DNA of 38,590 nt from assembly GCA_020637615.1 (NCBI GenBank), contig JACKKC010000030.1:1-38590 (forward strand), read 5' to 3'. Below, piece after piece: positions 1 to 7,370 of the stretch. Position numbers and translations under genes: made by a program. The DNA is from Rhodovulum sp. (lineage in GTDB: Bacteria; Pseudomonadota; Alphaproteobacteria; Rhodobacterales; Rhodobacteraceae). A model generated the notes under the pieces. The model saw nothing but the letters and a program-made list of their open reading frames with translations, searched no databases and was not told the origin of the DNA. The number at the start of each line of letters is the position of its first letter. Within the stretch, counting starts at the first letter, position 1.

Positions 1-14
1 CGGGCGCGCCGAAA

Positions 15-180
15 GGGGAATTGCATACGGCAGCGCAACCAGTTCAGGCCGGTTTCCCGGCGAGCCTAGTGCCGCCATCCCGCCCGGCGGGCACCGCCGG
101 GCAGCGCCCGCCCCGCCCCCAAGGCGGGCGCTTCGCTTCCGCCCGGGGCAGGCGCTGCCCTCATCTTCCGGCGGCGAGGT
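15..180 (+). repeat. Family A structured intergenic repeat, copy A1 (internally shortened)
   Basis: This GC-rich non-coding element lies just downstream of the 3' end of the glyoxalase gene. A terminal hairpin has arms at 83-90 and 94-101 around a GCA loop. An outer stem has arms GGGCAGCGCC (99-108) and GGCGCTGCCC (151-160). The inner hairpin pair seen in copies A2, A3 and A4 is missing here. A leader at about 15-60 (GGGGAATTGCAT, then CAGGCCGGTTTC at 45-56) resembles the leaders of copies A4 and A5. The ORFs across it are GC-rich shadows. Nothing else is recognisable in bases 1-251. Confidence 0.75.
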
Positions 181-251
181 CGTGCAAAAAGAAACGAGCT
201 CCGACTGCGCCCGCCCCGTGCGCCCGCCGAAAAGGCGAAGCGGAAGCGCCC

Positions 252-680
252 TCACCAATGCCCGGTATTTTCCATGCTCTTCCACGGTTCCGCCGGCGCC
301 AGCGCGTCGCCCATCTGGAGGATCTCGACCGAGACATTGTCGGGCGAGCGCACGAAGGCCATGTGCCCGTCCCGCGGCGGCCGGTTGATCGTCACGCCGT
401 TCCGCGCGAGATGATCGCATGTCGCGTAGATGTCCTCGACACCATAGGCGAGATGCCCGAAATGCCGGCTGTCGGAGGGCAGCCCCTCGTCCCCGTCCCA
501 GTTGTAGGTGAGCTCCACCGGGCATTCCGGCTGGCCGGGGGGCGCGAGGAAGACCAGCGTGAAGCGGCCCCTCTCGTTCTCGATGCGCCGGGTCTCCTCG
601 AGCCCCAGCAGCTTCCAGAAGCGCAGCGAGGCGTCGAGGTCCTTCACCCGAACCATGGTGTGCAGATATTTTAGCTTCAT
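252..680 (-). CDS. gloA: Lactoylglutathione lyase (glyoxalase I), VOC superfamily
   Basis: Glyoxalase I isomerises the hemithioacetal of methylglyoxal and glutathione to S-lactoylglutathione in the cytoplasm. The 142-residue protein has the single-domain bacterial length. All four expected metal ligands are visible: His7 in LHTMVRV, Glu56 in PVELTYNW, His76 in HLAYGVED and Glu119 in VEIL. This spacing matches the Ni/Co-type bacterial enzyme. The start is the ATG complementary to 678-680, whose product begins MKLKYLHTMV, the usual N-terminus of the family; the longer reading frame upstream is antisense to thyX. The gene is divergent from thyX across a 78-bp spacer. Other VOC lyases remain possible, but the ligand set favours GloA. 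Confidence 0.85.
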   Translation of the reverse strand: MKLKYLHTMVRVKDLDASLRFWKLLGLEETRRIENERGRFTLVFLAPPGQPECPVELTYNWDGDEGLPSDSRHFGHLAYGVEDIYATCDHLARNGVTINRPPRDGHMAFVRSPDNVSVEILQMGDALAPAEPWKSMENTGHW

Positions 681-758
681 CTTGGGGATCCCTTCCGTCA
701 ATATGCTATATCTGGTTGCGGCGAATCCCTCTCTGCCGCCGGATCGAAGGATTAACAT

Positions 759-1670
759 ATGCCGCTGACCGAGGAACAAAAGGCCGCGATCGCCGCCCGG
801 CGCGCCCATCCCACCCAGACCCTGCGCGCGGTCTCGCCCGGCATGGAGGCCTGGCTCTTCCACGCCATCCCGGTGCTCGACCACGGGTTGATCCGGGTTG
901 TGGACTACATGGGCGACGACGGCGCCATCGTGCAGGCGGCGCGGGTCTCCTACGGCGAGGGCACGCGCACCACCCGCGACGACGCCGGGCTGATCCGCTA
1001 CCTGATGCGCCACTGGCATTCCACGCCCTTCGAGATGTGCGAGATCAAGCTGCACGTGAAGCTCCCCGTTTTCGTCGCCCGCCAGTGGATCCGCCACCGC
1101 ACCGCCAACGTGAACGAATATTCCGCGCGCTACTCGATCCTCGACCGCGAATTCTACATCCCCGCCCCGGAGCATCTCGCCGCCCAGTCCACCACCATGA
1201 ACCAGGGCCGGGGCGCGGTGCTGGGCGCGGCGGAATCCGCCCGCGTGCTCGAGATCCTGCGCGAGGATTCCGCCCGCGCCTACGACCATTACGAGGCGAT
1301 GCTCTCCCAGGAGGGCCAGTCCGGCCTCGCCCGCGAGCTCGCGCGCATGAACCTGCCGGCGAACGTCTATACGCAATGGTACTGGAAGGTGGATCTGCAC
1401 AACCTCTTCCACTTCCTGCGCCTGCGCGCCGACCCCCACGCCCAATACGAGATCCGCGCCTATGCCGAGGCCATCGGCGAGGTCGTCCGCGACTGGGTCC
1501 CCGCCGCCTGGGCCGCCTTCGAGGATTACCGCCTCAACGCGGTGCAGTTCTCGGGGAAGGGCATGGACGCGCTGCGACGCATGCTGAAGGGCGAGACCGT
1601 CACCCGCGAGGACGTCGGCATGAGCGCGGGGGAGTGGCGGGAGTTTGAGGGGACGTTGCAGCGGGAGTAG
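759..1670 (+). CDS. thyX: FAD-dependent thymidylate synthase ThyX
   Basis: ThyX makes dTMP from dUMP using methylenetetrahydrofolate and FAD/NADPH. It replaces ThyA and leaves tetrahydrofolate rather than dihydrofolate. The 303-residue protein carries the ThyX signature RHRX7S at Arg112-His113-Arg114 to Ser122 (RHRTANVNEYS), which binds FAD and dUMP. The following ARYS and the later RMNLPANVYTQWYWKVDLHNLFHFL region (written here only to locate it, residues about 200-225) are also typical. The start ATG at 759 follows a GAAGG ribosome-binding site at 746-750. The gene is divergent from gloA, and its 3' end is followed at once by an unrelated AT-rich gene. Confidence 0.96.
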   Translation: MPLTEEQKAAIAARRAHPTQTLRAVSPGMEAWLFHAIPVLDHGLIRVVDYMGDDGAIVQAARVSYGEGTRTTRDDAGLIRYLMRHWHSTPFEMCEIKLHVKLPVFVARQWIRHRTANVNEYSARYSILDREFYIPAPEHLAAQSTTMNQGRGAVLGAAESARVLEILREDSARAYDHYEAMLSQEGQSGLARELARMNLPANVYTQWYWKVDLHNLFHFLRLRADPHAQYEIRAYAEAIGEVVRDWVPAAWAAFEDYRLNAVQFSGKGMDALRRMLKGETVTREDVGMSAGEWREFEGTLQRE

Positions 1671-1713
1671 TACCCAGGTGTCGGGTGTGGAGAATGGCCT
1701 TAGTGTGGCGGCC

Positions 1714-2217
1714 ATGGCGGGTGCATTCTGGAATGCCTTCTGGGTATTCATTGGTATCGTCGCCGGAGCTCTTATTCAGTATCTGTTCAGTATGCTGAAT
1801 GTTAGAGCCGCTCGGAAAACGGCAGCACAGGTTCTTACAACTGAAATTCAAATGAATTTGTCAGAGGCGTCGAGGTTTCGAGAGCGGCTTGAGTATTTGA
1901 AGGATAGAATTGCAGCGCATCAGATCAAGAGTGAGGACATATATGTTTCAATGGCCGAATTTGATTACTCAGCACTAAATCCCCTTGTTGCTTCGGGTTA
2001 TTTTCATTCAGCGCTTGGGCCGGAGAAGGCCAAGGCCTACTTAGAGTTTTTGAGGTTCTTTAACAATGGGTCGTGTGACGTTGTAAACTCGATGCTGAGA
2101 ACCGAACATGATCGCGGAAAGTCTATAGAGTACTTGAATTGGCTAAAGAATAAATCCAAAGAACTTGAGGGGCGGCTGGTATATGTAACGGATCATTCCA
2201 AAGGCCCTTCTGCCTGA
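1714..2217 (+). CDS. Unrecognised small single-pass membrane protein, AT-rich gene
   Basis: I do not recognise this family. From the ATG at 1714 the product is 167 residues. It has one N-terminal hydrophobic helix (about residues 5-27, FWNAFWVFIGIVAG), followed by a basic, helix-rich soluble part with a possible coiled coil (EIQMNLSEASRFRERLEYL). One membrane anchor and a cytoplasmic helical domain is the simplest reading. A GTG at 1705 in the same frame, 12 nt after GGAG (1689-1692), is an alternative start. The gene is clearly more AT-rich than its neighbours from about 1780 on and uses codons such as TTA, AGA and ATA that are rare around it. That suggests recent acquisition. It lies 43 nt after thyX. 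Confidence 0.6.
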   Translation: MAGAFWNAFWVFIGIVAGALIQYLFSMLNVRAARKTAAQVLTTEIQMNLSEASRFRERLEYLKDRIAAHQIKSEDIYVSMAEFDYSALNPLVASGYFHSALGPEKAKAYLEFLRFFNNGSCDVVNSMLRTEHDRGKSIEYLNWLKNKSKELEGRLVYVTDHSKGPSA

Positions 2218-2448
2218 CCGACGCTGAGATCCGAGTCCGAATCTCAAAACAGGAAACAAGGCCGCGCCCCGCGCGGCCCGAACCACATTCCCCGGACCGA
2301 TGACGGCGAGGCGCCGGTGGCGCCTTGCCCGGTCCGGTCGCCCGGAGGCGCGAGCCGCAGGGCGAGGGGGGTGCAGCTTCACCGGCGGTTGAGGATCGGG
2401 ACGGGGCGGCCCTGGACGGTGCGCAAAGCGCGCCGGCCCCCGGCAGGG

Positions 2449-2485
2449 CCGGCGCGGCCCGATCGCCACGGGTCGATCGGGCTGG
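2449..2485 (+). repeat. Family B repeat core, copy B1
   Basis: This 37-bp segment is identical, in inverted orientation, to the segment at 28133-28169. It contains the hairpin CCCGATCG (2458-2465), an 8-nt loop, and CGATCGGG (2474-2481). Both copies lie between convergent genes. A bidirectional terminator or a REP-like element would both fit. There is no T-run, so rho-independent termination is doubtful. Confidence 0.7.
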
Positions 2486-2539
2486 GGACACGCAGCCACA
2501 GACGCGATAAGGGTCAACGGGTAGGGCCATTGGTATCAA

Positions 2540-2556
2540 ATGGCGCAGAGCGCCAT
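2540..2556 (+). repeat. Small hairpin with an overlapping alternative stem
   Basis: ATGGCGC (2540-2546) pairs with GCGCCAT (2550-2556) around an AGA loop, followed by AAAAT. An upstream GCCATT (2526-2531) can instead pair with AATGGC (2539-2544). The two stems are therefore mutually exclusive. Function is unknown; it sits downstream of the gene at 1714-2217. Confidence 0.35.
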
Positions 2557-2747
2557 AAAATGAGGTGCCAGAACCGTTTCGCCTTCTCTTGCTATTTTCA
2601 TATATATTTGTGAGATTATGTCGCGCGGCGATTGTGCGCCCGTAGTTGCTACGACTCCCGACGTTTAGGCCGCTCCATCACCCATATCCGATGGCGGTGG
2701 GTGAGACTGCTGCCTTCTTGCCGCGAAACGGCACCAACGCGCGCAAA

Positions 2748-2867
2748 GGGCAGCGGCCGGCCCACGGGGCGGTCGCGAAGCGGCCACCGTCGTGCCGAAG
2801 GCACGCCTCCCGGCGTGACGGGGTGGGCTGGCCGCTGCCCGTGCTGGGCACGGGCGGGATGGTGAAA
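2748..2867 (-). repeat. Family A structured intergenic repeat, copy A2
   Basis: This is the family member with compensatory changes. The outer stem is GGGCAGCGGCC (2748-2758) with GGCCGCTGCCC (2830-2840). The terminal hairpin is CCCGTGC (2838-2844) with GCACGGG (2848-2854). Two overlapping inner hairpins are CGTGCC/GGCACG (2791-2796/2800-2805, loop GAA) and CACGCC/GGCGTG (2802-2807/2812-2817). On the minus strand it begins TTCACCATCCCGCCC, as does copy A3. Confidence 0.75.
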
Positions 2868-2953
2868 CCCGCGCGCCTATGGGACGGCTTCTTGCCGCGC
2901 GGCGGGCAACGTATTGTTAATAAAATTATCAAGCAATATCAATGGCCTGTCCG

Positions 2954-2971
2954 CTGTCCCCATGGGGACAG
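2954..2971. promoter_or_regulatory. 18-bp perfect palindrome CTGTCCCCATGGGGACAG
   Basis: It lies 3 nt beyond the rimO stop codon. Its core GTCCCCATGGGGAC recurs at 26955-26968, and in both places it is followed by an AT-rich tract and a family A repeat. It could be a protein-binding site for a promoter reading into the repeat, or a terminator stem for the upstream gene. No T-run follows it. Confidence 0.5.
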
Positions 2972-2974
2972 GAT

Positions 2975-4363
2975 TCAGACCGGGCAGATCCGGCCCCAGA
3001 GGTCGTAGTCCGAGGCCTCCTCGACCGCCACCGTCACGAGGTCGCCCGGGGCGAGGCCGGCGAAATCCTCGTCGATGAAGAGGCTGCCGTCGATCTCCGG
3101 CGCGTCTCCCCTGGTGCGGCAGGTGGCCCCCTCGTCGTCCACCGCATCGACGATCACTTCCAGCCGGCGGCCGACCTTCGCGGCGAGCCTGGCGGCACTG
3201 ATCGCCTGGGCCTTCTCCATGAAGCGGGCCCAGCGCTCCTCCTTGACTTCCTCGGACAGGTGGCCGGGCAGGGCATTGGCCCGCGCCCCCTTCACGTCCT
3301 CGTATTTGAAGGCGCCGACCCGATCGAGCTGCGCCTCCTCCAGCCAGTCGATCAGATGCGCGAATTCTGCCTCGGTCTCGCCGGGAAATCCCACGATGAA
3401 GGTCGAGCGCAGCGCCAGATCCGGGCAGACCGCCCGCCAGCCCGCGATCTCCTGGAGCGTCCGCGCACTCGCCGCCGGCCGGGCCATGCGGCGGAGGACG
3501 TCCGGGTGGCTGTGCTGGAACGGCACGTCGAGATAGGGCAGCACGAGGCCTTCCGCCATCAGCGGGATCAGGTCGCGCACATGCGGGTAGGGATAGACGT
3601 AGTGGAGCCGCACCCAGGCGCCGAGCGAGCCGAGCTCGCGCGCGAGGTCGGTGAGGTGGCTCCTGACCTCGCGCCCCTGCCATTCGTGGCTGTCGTGCCG
3701 CCGGTCGAGCCCGTAGGCGGAGGTATCCTGACTGATGACCAGCAGCTCCTTCACCCCCGCCGCCACCAGCCGCTCCGCCTCCCGCAGCACCGCATTCACG
3801 GGGCGCGAGACCAGCTTCCCGCGCATGTCGGGGATGATGCAGAAGCGGCAGCGGTGATTGCAGCCCTCGGAGATCTTGAGATAGCTGTAGTGCCGCGGCG
3901 TCAGATGCACCGCGCTGCCCGGCAGCAGGTCGACGAAGGGATCGGGTGCCGGCGGCACCGCCGCATGCACCGCGTCGAGCACCGCCTCGTATTGATGCGG
4001 CCCGGTGACCGCGAGCACGCTCGGATGCGCCCCGGTGATGAATTCCGGCTCCGCCCCGAGGCAGCCGGTCACGATCACCCGCCCGTTCGCCCCCAGCGCC
4101 TCGCCGATCGCCTCGAGGCTCTCGGCGCGGGCGGAATCGAGGAAGCCGCAGGTATTGACGATCACCGCCTCCGCGCCCGCATAGTCCGGCGAGATGGCAT
4201 AGCCCTCGGCGCGCAGGCGGGTGAGGATGCGCTCGCTGTCCACCAGCGCCTTGGGGCAGCCGAGCGAGACCATGCCCACGCGCGGCTGGCCCGGCCGCGG
4301 CGGCTCTGACGTGCGGGGTTCGGGCGCGCGGTCGGGCCGCAGGTCGGGCGGGTTGAGGCTCAT
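2975..4363 (-). CDS. rimO: Ribosomal protein S12 methylthiotransferase RimO
   Basis: RimO is a radical-SAM enzyme that adds a methylthio group to the conserved aspartate of ribosomal protein S12. The 462-residue protein has the expected order of domains. The N-terminal UPF0004 domain has cluster-binding Cys36, Cys72 and Cys101 (SLGCPKALVDSE, NTCGF, TGCLG). The radical-SAM core has the CX3CX2C motif at Cys168, Cys172 and Cys175 (CNHRCRFC). A TRAM domain covers about residues 395-460. The S12-specific SLGCPKNLVDSE-like motif (here CPKALVDSE) separates it from MiaB. The first 25 residues are a proline-rich extension; the ATG at 4363 has a promoter-like sequence directly upstream. Confidence 0.95.
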   Translation of the reverse strand: MSLNPPDLRPDRAPEPRTSEPPRPGQPRVGMVSLGCPKALVDSERILTRLRAEGYAISPDYAGAEAVIVNTCGFLDSARAESLEAIGEALGANGRVIVTGCLGAEPEFITGAHPSVLAVTGPHQYEAVLDAVHAAVPPAPDPFVDLLPGSAVHLTPRHYSYLKISEGCNHRCRFCIIPDMRGKLVSRPVNAVLREAERLVAAGVKELLVISQDTSAYGLDRRHDSHEWQGREVRSHLTDLARELGSLGAWVRLHYVYPYPHVRDLIPLMAEGLVLPYLDVPFQHSHPDVLRRMARPAASARTLQEIAGWRAVCPDLALRSTFIVGFPGETEAEFAHLIDWLEEAQLDRVGAFKYEDVKGARANALPGHLSEEVKEERWARFMEKAQAISAARLAAKVGRRLEVIVDAVDDEGATCRTRGDAPEIDGSLFIDEDFAGLAPGDLVTVAVEEASDYDLWGRICPV

Positions 4364-4368
4364 GGAGC

Positions 4369-4400
4369 GCGCCTATAGGCGCTTTCGGCCCCTTTGCAAA
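4369..4400 (-). promoter_or_regulatory. Putative rimO promoter with a 14-bp palindrome over the -10
   Basis: On the minus strand a -35 TTTGCA (complement of 4395-4400) lies 17 bp before a -10 TATAGG (complement of 4372-4377). The -10 is embedded in the perfect palindrome GCGCCTATAGGCGC (4369-4382). The -10 ends only 8 nt before the rimO ATG, so transcription would start at or very near the start codon and the mRNA would be essentially leaderless. Confidence 0.45.
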
Positions 4401-4421
4401 TGGGGCAGGGCGCCGCCCCTC

Positions 4422-4736
4422 TCAGCCCTGGCAGTCGTAGTAGCGGGTCTCCAGCGTGGTCAGGCAGCGGCCGTAGCGGTCCCAGGCGGTGCATTTCTCG
4501 CGCCAGCCGGCAAAGGTCGGCGCGGCGTCGTGGCCCCAGGACCGGCAGCGCTTCGCCGCGCCCTCCTGGCCGACGCGCCAGTCCGGGCCGGAGGGCGAAT
4601 AGAGGCTGGTGGTCGAGGACATGGTCACGATGCCGTCGGCGCGGTTGCCGCCGCTCTCGCTCGGCCGGACCACCGGGTCGCCGCCGCCGCAGGCGGCAAG
4701 TCCGAAAAGGGCGATCGCCCAGACACCGGCGCGCAT
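4422..4736 (-). CDS. Small periplasmic lipoprotein, YecR-like
   Basis: The 104-residue product has a short signal sequence ending in the lipobox LAAC, so lipidation at Cys16 is expected. The mature part has four cysteines (64, 82, 91, 102) that could form two disulfides. Phrases such as NRADGIVTMSST, RCRSWGHDAA and YGRC resemble the YecR family of small lipoproteins, whose function is not established. The family call rests on memory of that pattern and is moderate. The gene lies upstream of rimO in the same orientation with a 58-nt gap containing the rimO promoter, so it is probably not required for rimO transcription. Confidence 0.6.
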   Translation of the reverse strand: MRAGVWAIALFGLAACGGGDPVVRPSESGGNRADGIVTMSSTTSLYSPSGPDWRVGQEGAAKRCRSWGHDAAPTFAGWREKCTAWDRYGRCLTTLETRYYDCQG

Positions 4737-4843
4737 GTCGCCCCCTCACCCCTTACTCTCCACGCGATCAGACTGCGGGATCGGGCAATTTTGGTCAACT
4801 TCAACGTAATCGATCGGTTAACCGGCCGGCGGACCCCGTCCGC

Positions 4844-5335
4844 TCAGATCGGGTGGCTGAGCAGGTAGATCGCCAGCGCCCAGAAGGGCAGGGCGAGGAA
4901 GAAGGCGAGATAGGCATGCCGGCCGTGGCGGTACTTGGTCCGCGCGATCCCGGCCGCGGCGTGGCATTGCTCGGCCAGGTCCGCGAGATAGGCCTCCGGG
5001 GTCAGGGCGAGGGCGCGGGCGCGGAACTCGGCCGCGTCCTGCGCGGCGATGCCCCCGAAGAAGACCAGCGATTCCGACCGCTGTCCGCGCAGCCGCGGGA
5101 TCACCGACAGGGCCATGAAGGCATAGGCGACCACGATGGGAATCGTGCTCAGCAGCACGTAGGCCGTGGGCAGGGCGCCGAGATCGGCGCTGCGCAGCAG
5201 CGCCGCGACCACGCCGATCATCGCGGTGCAGGTCGGCACCAGCAGGGTGATCTTGACGTCCGAGGCGCGGATCGCCTCGATCTGGCGCGCGAGGTTCTCC
5301 TCGAGCGCACGGGCGCGGTCGAATGTGTCGCTCAT
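4844..5335 (-). CDS. Membrane protein of the Pycsar effector (PycTM/DUF5706) type, orphan
   Basis: The 163-residue protein has an N-terminal amphipathic helix ending in ASDVK (Asp26-Lys28) and two membrane helices (about 30-47 and 57-78). A conserved VIPRLRGQ (about 78-85) and LVFFGGIAAQD (90-100) follow, then a cytoplasmic helix with ARTKYRH, and a C-terminal membrane helix (about 141-160). This layout matches Pycsar transmembrane effectors, which bind a cyclic pyrimidine nucleotide and collapse membrane potential during phage infection. No cyclase gene is adjacent, which a canonical Pycsar operon would have, so it may serve another signal. The start at 5335 gives MSDTFDRAR; the longer frame upstream is unlikely. 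Confidence 0.65.
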   Translation of the reverse strand: MSDTFDRARALEENLARQIEAIRASDVKITLLVPTCTAMIGVVAALLRSADLGALPTAYVLLSTIPIVVAYAFMALSVIPRLRGQRSESLVFFGGIAAQDAAEFRARALALTPEAYLADLAEQCHAAAGIARTKYRHGRHAYLAFFLALPFWALAIYLLSHPI

Positions 5336-5513
5336 GCCCGGGATCCGCCTGCGCTGGCCGCAACGGGGCGAGTATCGCCCGCCTGACCGGGGCAGGCAAT
5401 GGCGGCATTCCGCCGCCCCTCCGGCGCGGGCCGCCATGGGTCGCGCGCGATCTGGCGGGCGGCGGCCGGCCGCACTAGATTGCACCGGGCAGAACAGGAC
5501 GGGATCCGCGCGA

Positions 5514-5702
5514 ATGGACGAGAAGTTCAACATGTCGATGCGCAAGTATCTCAAGCAGGTCGGGGTGACCTCGCAGCAGGCGATAGAGGCGCTGGTGCGC
5601 GAGCGGGGGCTCGATCATGGCAGCCTGAAGCTGCGCACGGTGGTGACGGTCGAGGGACAGGATTTCGAGCATGTGGTCGAAGGCAAGATCGATCTTGGCT
5701 GA
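5514..5702 (+). CDS. DUF6494 family small protein
   Basis: This 62-residue acidic cytosolic protein has the features I associate with DUF6494: FNMSMRKYLKQVGVTSQ near the N-terminus, a central helix, and the C-terminal phrase EHVVEGKIDL. It has no signal peptide or membrane segment. Its role is not known. It is divergent from the PycTM-like gene. Its end overlaps the start of the transglycosylase gene, so the two are probably translated together. Confidence 0.8.
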   Translation: MDEKFNMSMRKYLKQVGVTSQQAIEALVRERGLDHGSLKLRTVVTVEGQDFEHVVEGKIDLG

Positions 5703-6174
5703 CGCGGGCAGGCCCGCCCGCGGCCGTGCCGCGGCGCTGGCGCTGACCCTGTTGACGCTCGTGGCCTGCGCCGGCCAGACGCCGGCTCCGGAGGTCGGGC
5801 GCGCGGGGCTCTATCCGAACGAGACGCCGGAACTGCGCGCCCTGATCGAGACCACCTCCCGCACCTACGACGTGCCGACCGATCTCGTGCAGCGCGTGGT
5901 GATCCGCGAGAGCCGGCACATTCCGGCTGCGCGCAACGGCCCCTATTACGGGCTTATGCAGATCCTGCCCGAGACGGCACGCACCATGGGCTATCGCGGC
6001 CGGCCGGAGGGCCTGCTCGATGCCGAGACCAACCTGACCTACGGGGTCAAGTACCTGCGCGGGGCCTGGCTGGTGGCGGACGGCGACCCGGACGAGGCGG
6101 TCGGCTGGTACGCAAGGGGTTATTATTACGAGGCTAAGCGCCTGGGGCTGCTCGAAGAGACCGGCCTTCGGTAG
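5671..6174 (+). CDS. Lytic transglycosylase lipoprotein (SLT domain)
   Basis: Lytic transglycosylases cleave the MurNAc-GlcNAc bond of peptidoglycan with formation of a 1,6-anhydro product. This 167-residue protein has a hydrophobic signal ending in the lipobox LVAC (Cys33 from the ATG at 5671), predicting an outer-membrane lipoprotein. The SLT domain shows catalytic Glu80 in VIRESRH, then YYGLMQILPETA (92-103), and the AGWYARGY-like end of the fold (GWYARGYYYEAKR). The ATG at 5671 overlaps the previous gene by 32 nt. A TTG at 5695, after GAAGG (5678-5682), would shorten the signal to a more usual 24 residues. It is small for the family, essentially one catalytic domain. Confidence 0.85.
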   Translation: MWSKARSILADAGRPARGRAAALALTLLTLVACAGQTPAPEVGRAGLYPNETPELRALIETTSRTYDVPTDLVQRVVIRESRHIPAARNGPYYGLMQILPETARTMGYRGRPEGLLDAETNLTYGVKYLRGAWLVADGDPDEAVGWYARGYYYEAKRLGLLEETGLR

Positions 6175-6295
6175 CGCGGCCGCGGGGCTCGCCGCCGCGG
6201 GCGATCCCAGCCCCAAGGGCCATTCCGCACGTAATCCTGAGCCGAACACCCGTCCCGACGCCGGCGGCCGGGTGGTTAGTCGTGGCAGTTCCGCC

Positions 6296-6347
6296 TTGAC
6301 ACATGGGGGTCCGAGCCATTTGTTACCAGTTGGTAACAACGGGGAGG
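6296..6347 (+). promoter_or_regulatory. tctC promoter with a 20-bp palindromic operator
   Basis: TTGACA at 6296-6301 is a consensus -35. At 17-18 bp spacing a weak -10 (TTGTTA, 6320-6325) falls inside the perfect palindrome TTGTTACCA-GT-TGGTAACAA (6320-6339). A strong ribosome-binding site GGGGAGG (6341-6347) precedes the ATG at 6354. The operator resembles RutR-type TetR sites (TTGACCA-nn-TGGTCAA). The obvious candidate is the TetR protein encoded at 9457-10110 in the same operon, repressing by covering the -10. Confidence 0.65.
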
Positions 6348-6353
6348 AAGAAG

Positions 6354-7364
6354 ATGCAATCCAAGAGCATGGGACTCGCGGTGGCAGCCTTGGCCCTGGC
6401 GGCCTGCGCGCCGGCCTTCGCGCAATGGGTGCCGGACCGGCCGATCAACATCATCGTGCCGTGGTCGGCGGGCGGGTCGACCGATCAGGTGACGCGCGTG
6501 GTGGCGCCGATTCTCGAGGAGGCGCTCGGCGCCCAGATCGTCGTGGTCAACCAGCCCGGCGCCTCGGGCTCGACGGGCACGCAATCCGCACTCGACGCGC
6601 CGCGCGACGGCTATACCTGGACGGCAAACGCCATCGCGAACAACGCGACCTATGCCGTGACCGGTCTCGTGGAGAATACCTCGATCGACGACTATCACAT
6701 CTATCTGCATGTCGCGAACGTGCCGGTGGTCAGCGTGAACGCGGATTCCGCGATCCAGGATTTCGGCGGGCTGCTAGACGCGGTCAAATCGGGCGAGGTC
6801 ACCGTCGGCACCGCGGGGGTGAATTCCTCGGGCGGCATGGCGCTCTCGGCGATCTCCGAGGCGGCGGGCGAGCCGTTCAACGCGCGCATGATCGCCTATG
6901 ACGGCGGTAACCCGGCGGTGATCGCGGCGGCGAGCGGCGAGGTGGAGGCCACGACGCAGCTCGCCACCGAACAGGCCGAAATGATCCGCGGCGGCAAGAT
7001 CCGCCCGCTGGCGGTGCTCTCCGACGAGCCGCTGGTGATCGAAGGCCTCGACCCGATCCCGCCGATCACGCAATGGCTGCCGGAGATGCCGGTCGCACCG
7101 GATTATTTCGGCGTCTTCATCCCGGTCGGCGCGCCGCAGGAGGTCTACGATACCGTGGACAAGATCTGGGCGGAGAAGGTGATGACCTCGCCGGAGCTGC
7201 AGGCCTATGCCAACGAGCGCGGGGCGGTCTTCGCGCCGAGCTACGGCGACGAGGCACGCGATCGGGCCATGCCCGTGGTGATCTCGGAGGCCTGCGCGCG
7301 GGTGACCCGTGGCGAGGCGGTGCTCGATCCCTCCGAGATCGGCATCACCTGTCCGGCGGAATGA
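6354..7364 (+). CDS. tctC: Tripartite tricarboxylate transporter substrate-binding protein (TctC)
   Basis: TctC-family proteins are periplasmic receptors that deliver organic acids to the TctAB membrane pair. The 336-residue product has a cleavable signal (cleavage likely after APAFA, before QWVPDRP). Family marks follow: PINIIVPWSAGGSTDQ with the GG-loop, VNQPGASG, and the C-terminal GVFIPVGAPQEVYDTVDKIW region. The ATG at 6354 is preceded by GGGGAGG. It is the first gene of tctC-tctB-tctA-tetR. The substrate cannot be read from sequence; family ligands include citrate, tartrate, glutamate, terephthalate and aldonates. Confidence 0.92.
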   Translation: MQSKSMGLAVAALALAACAPAFAQWVPDRPINIIVPWSAGGSTDQVTRVVAPILEEALGAQIVVVNQPGASGSTGTQSALDAPRDGYTWTANAIANNATYAVTGLVENTSIDDYHIYLHVANVPVVSVNADSAIQDFGGLLDAVKSGEVTVGTAGVNSSGGMALSAISEAAGEPFNARMIAYDGGNPAVIAAASGEVEATTQLATEQAEMIRGGKIRPLAVLSDEPLVIEGLDPIPPITQWLPEMPVAPDYFGVFIPVGAPQEVYDTVDKIWAEKVMTSPELQAYANERGAVFAPSYGDEARDRAMPVVISEACARVTRGEAVLDPSEIGITCPAE

Positions 7365-7370
7365 GCCTTT

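Larger units (their letters stand above)
2218..2974. other. 757-bp gene-free stretch between convergent genes, with repeats
   Basis: No convincing gene lies between the AT-rich membrane protein and rimO. The stretch holds, in order: a GC-rich block ending in the family B core (2449-2485); a hairpin at 2540-2556; an AT-rich patch at about 2580-2625; family A copy A2 (about 2748-2867, on the minus strand); a second AT-rich patch (2909-2945); and an 18-bp palindrome (2954-2971). Open frames here are shadows of GC-rich repeats. Confidence 0.7.

Noticed and set aside
21..674. Plus-strand open frame over the first 670 bp
   Set aside because: It is antisense to gloA, which has a complete set of metal ligands, and its first part is translated repeat A1.
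2123..2539. Overlapping minus-strand frames downstream of the AT-rich gene
   Set aside because: They are Arg/Pro/Ala-rich translations of repeat B1 and neighbouring GC-rich sequence, with no recognisable start or domain.
2632..3008. Plus-strand frames of 77-120 residues in the thyX-rimO interval
   Set aside because: They are translations of repeat A2; the same kind of peptide appears wherever family A occurs.
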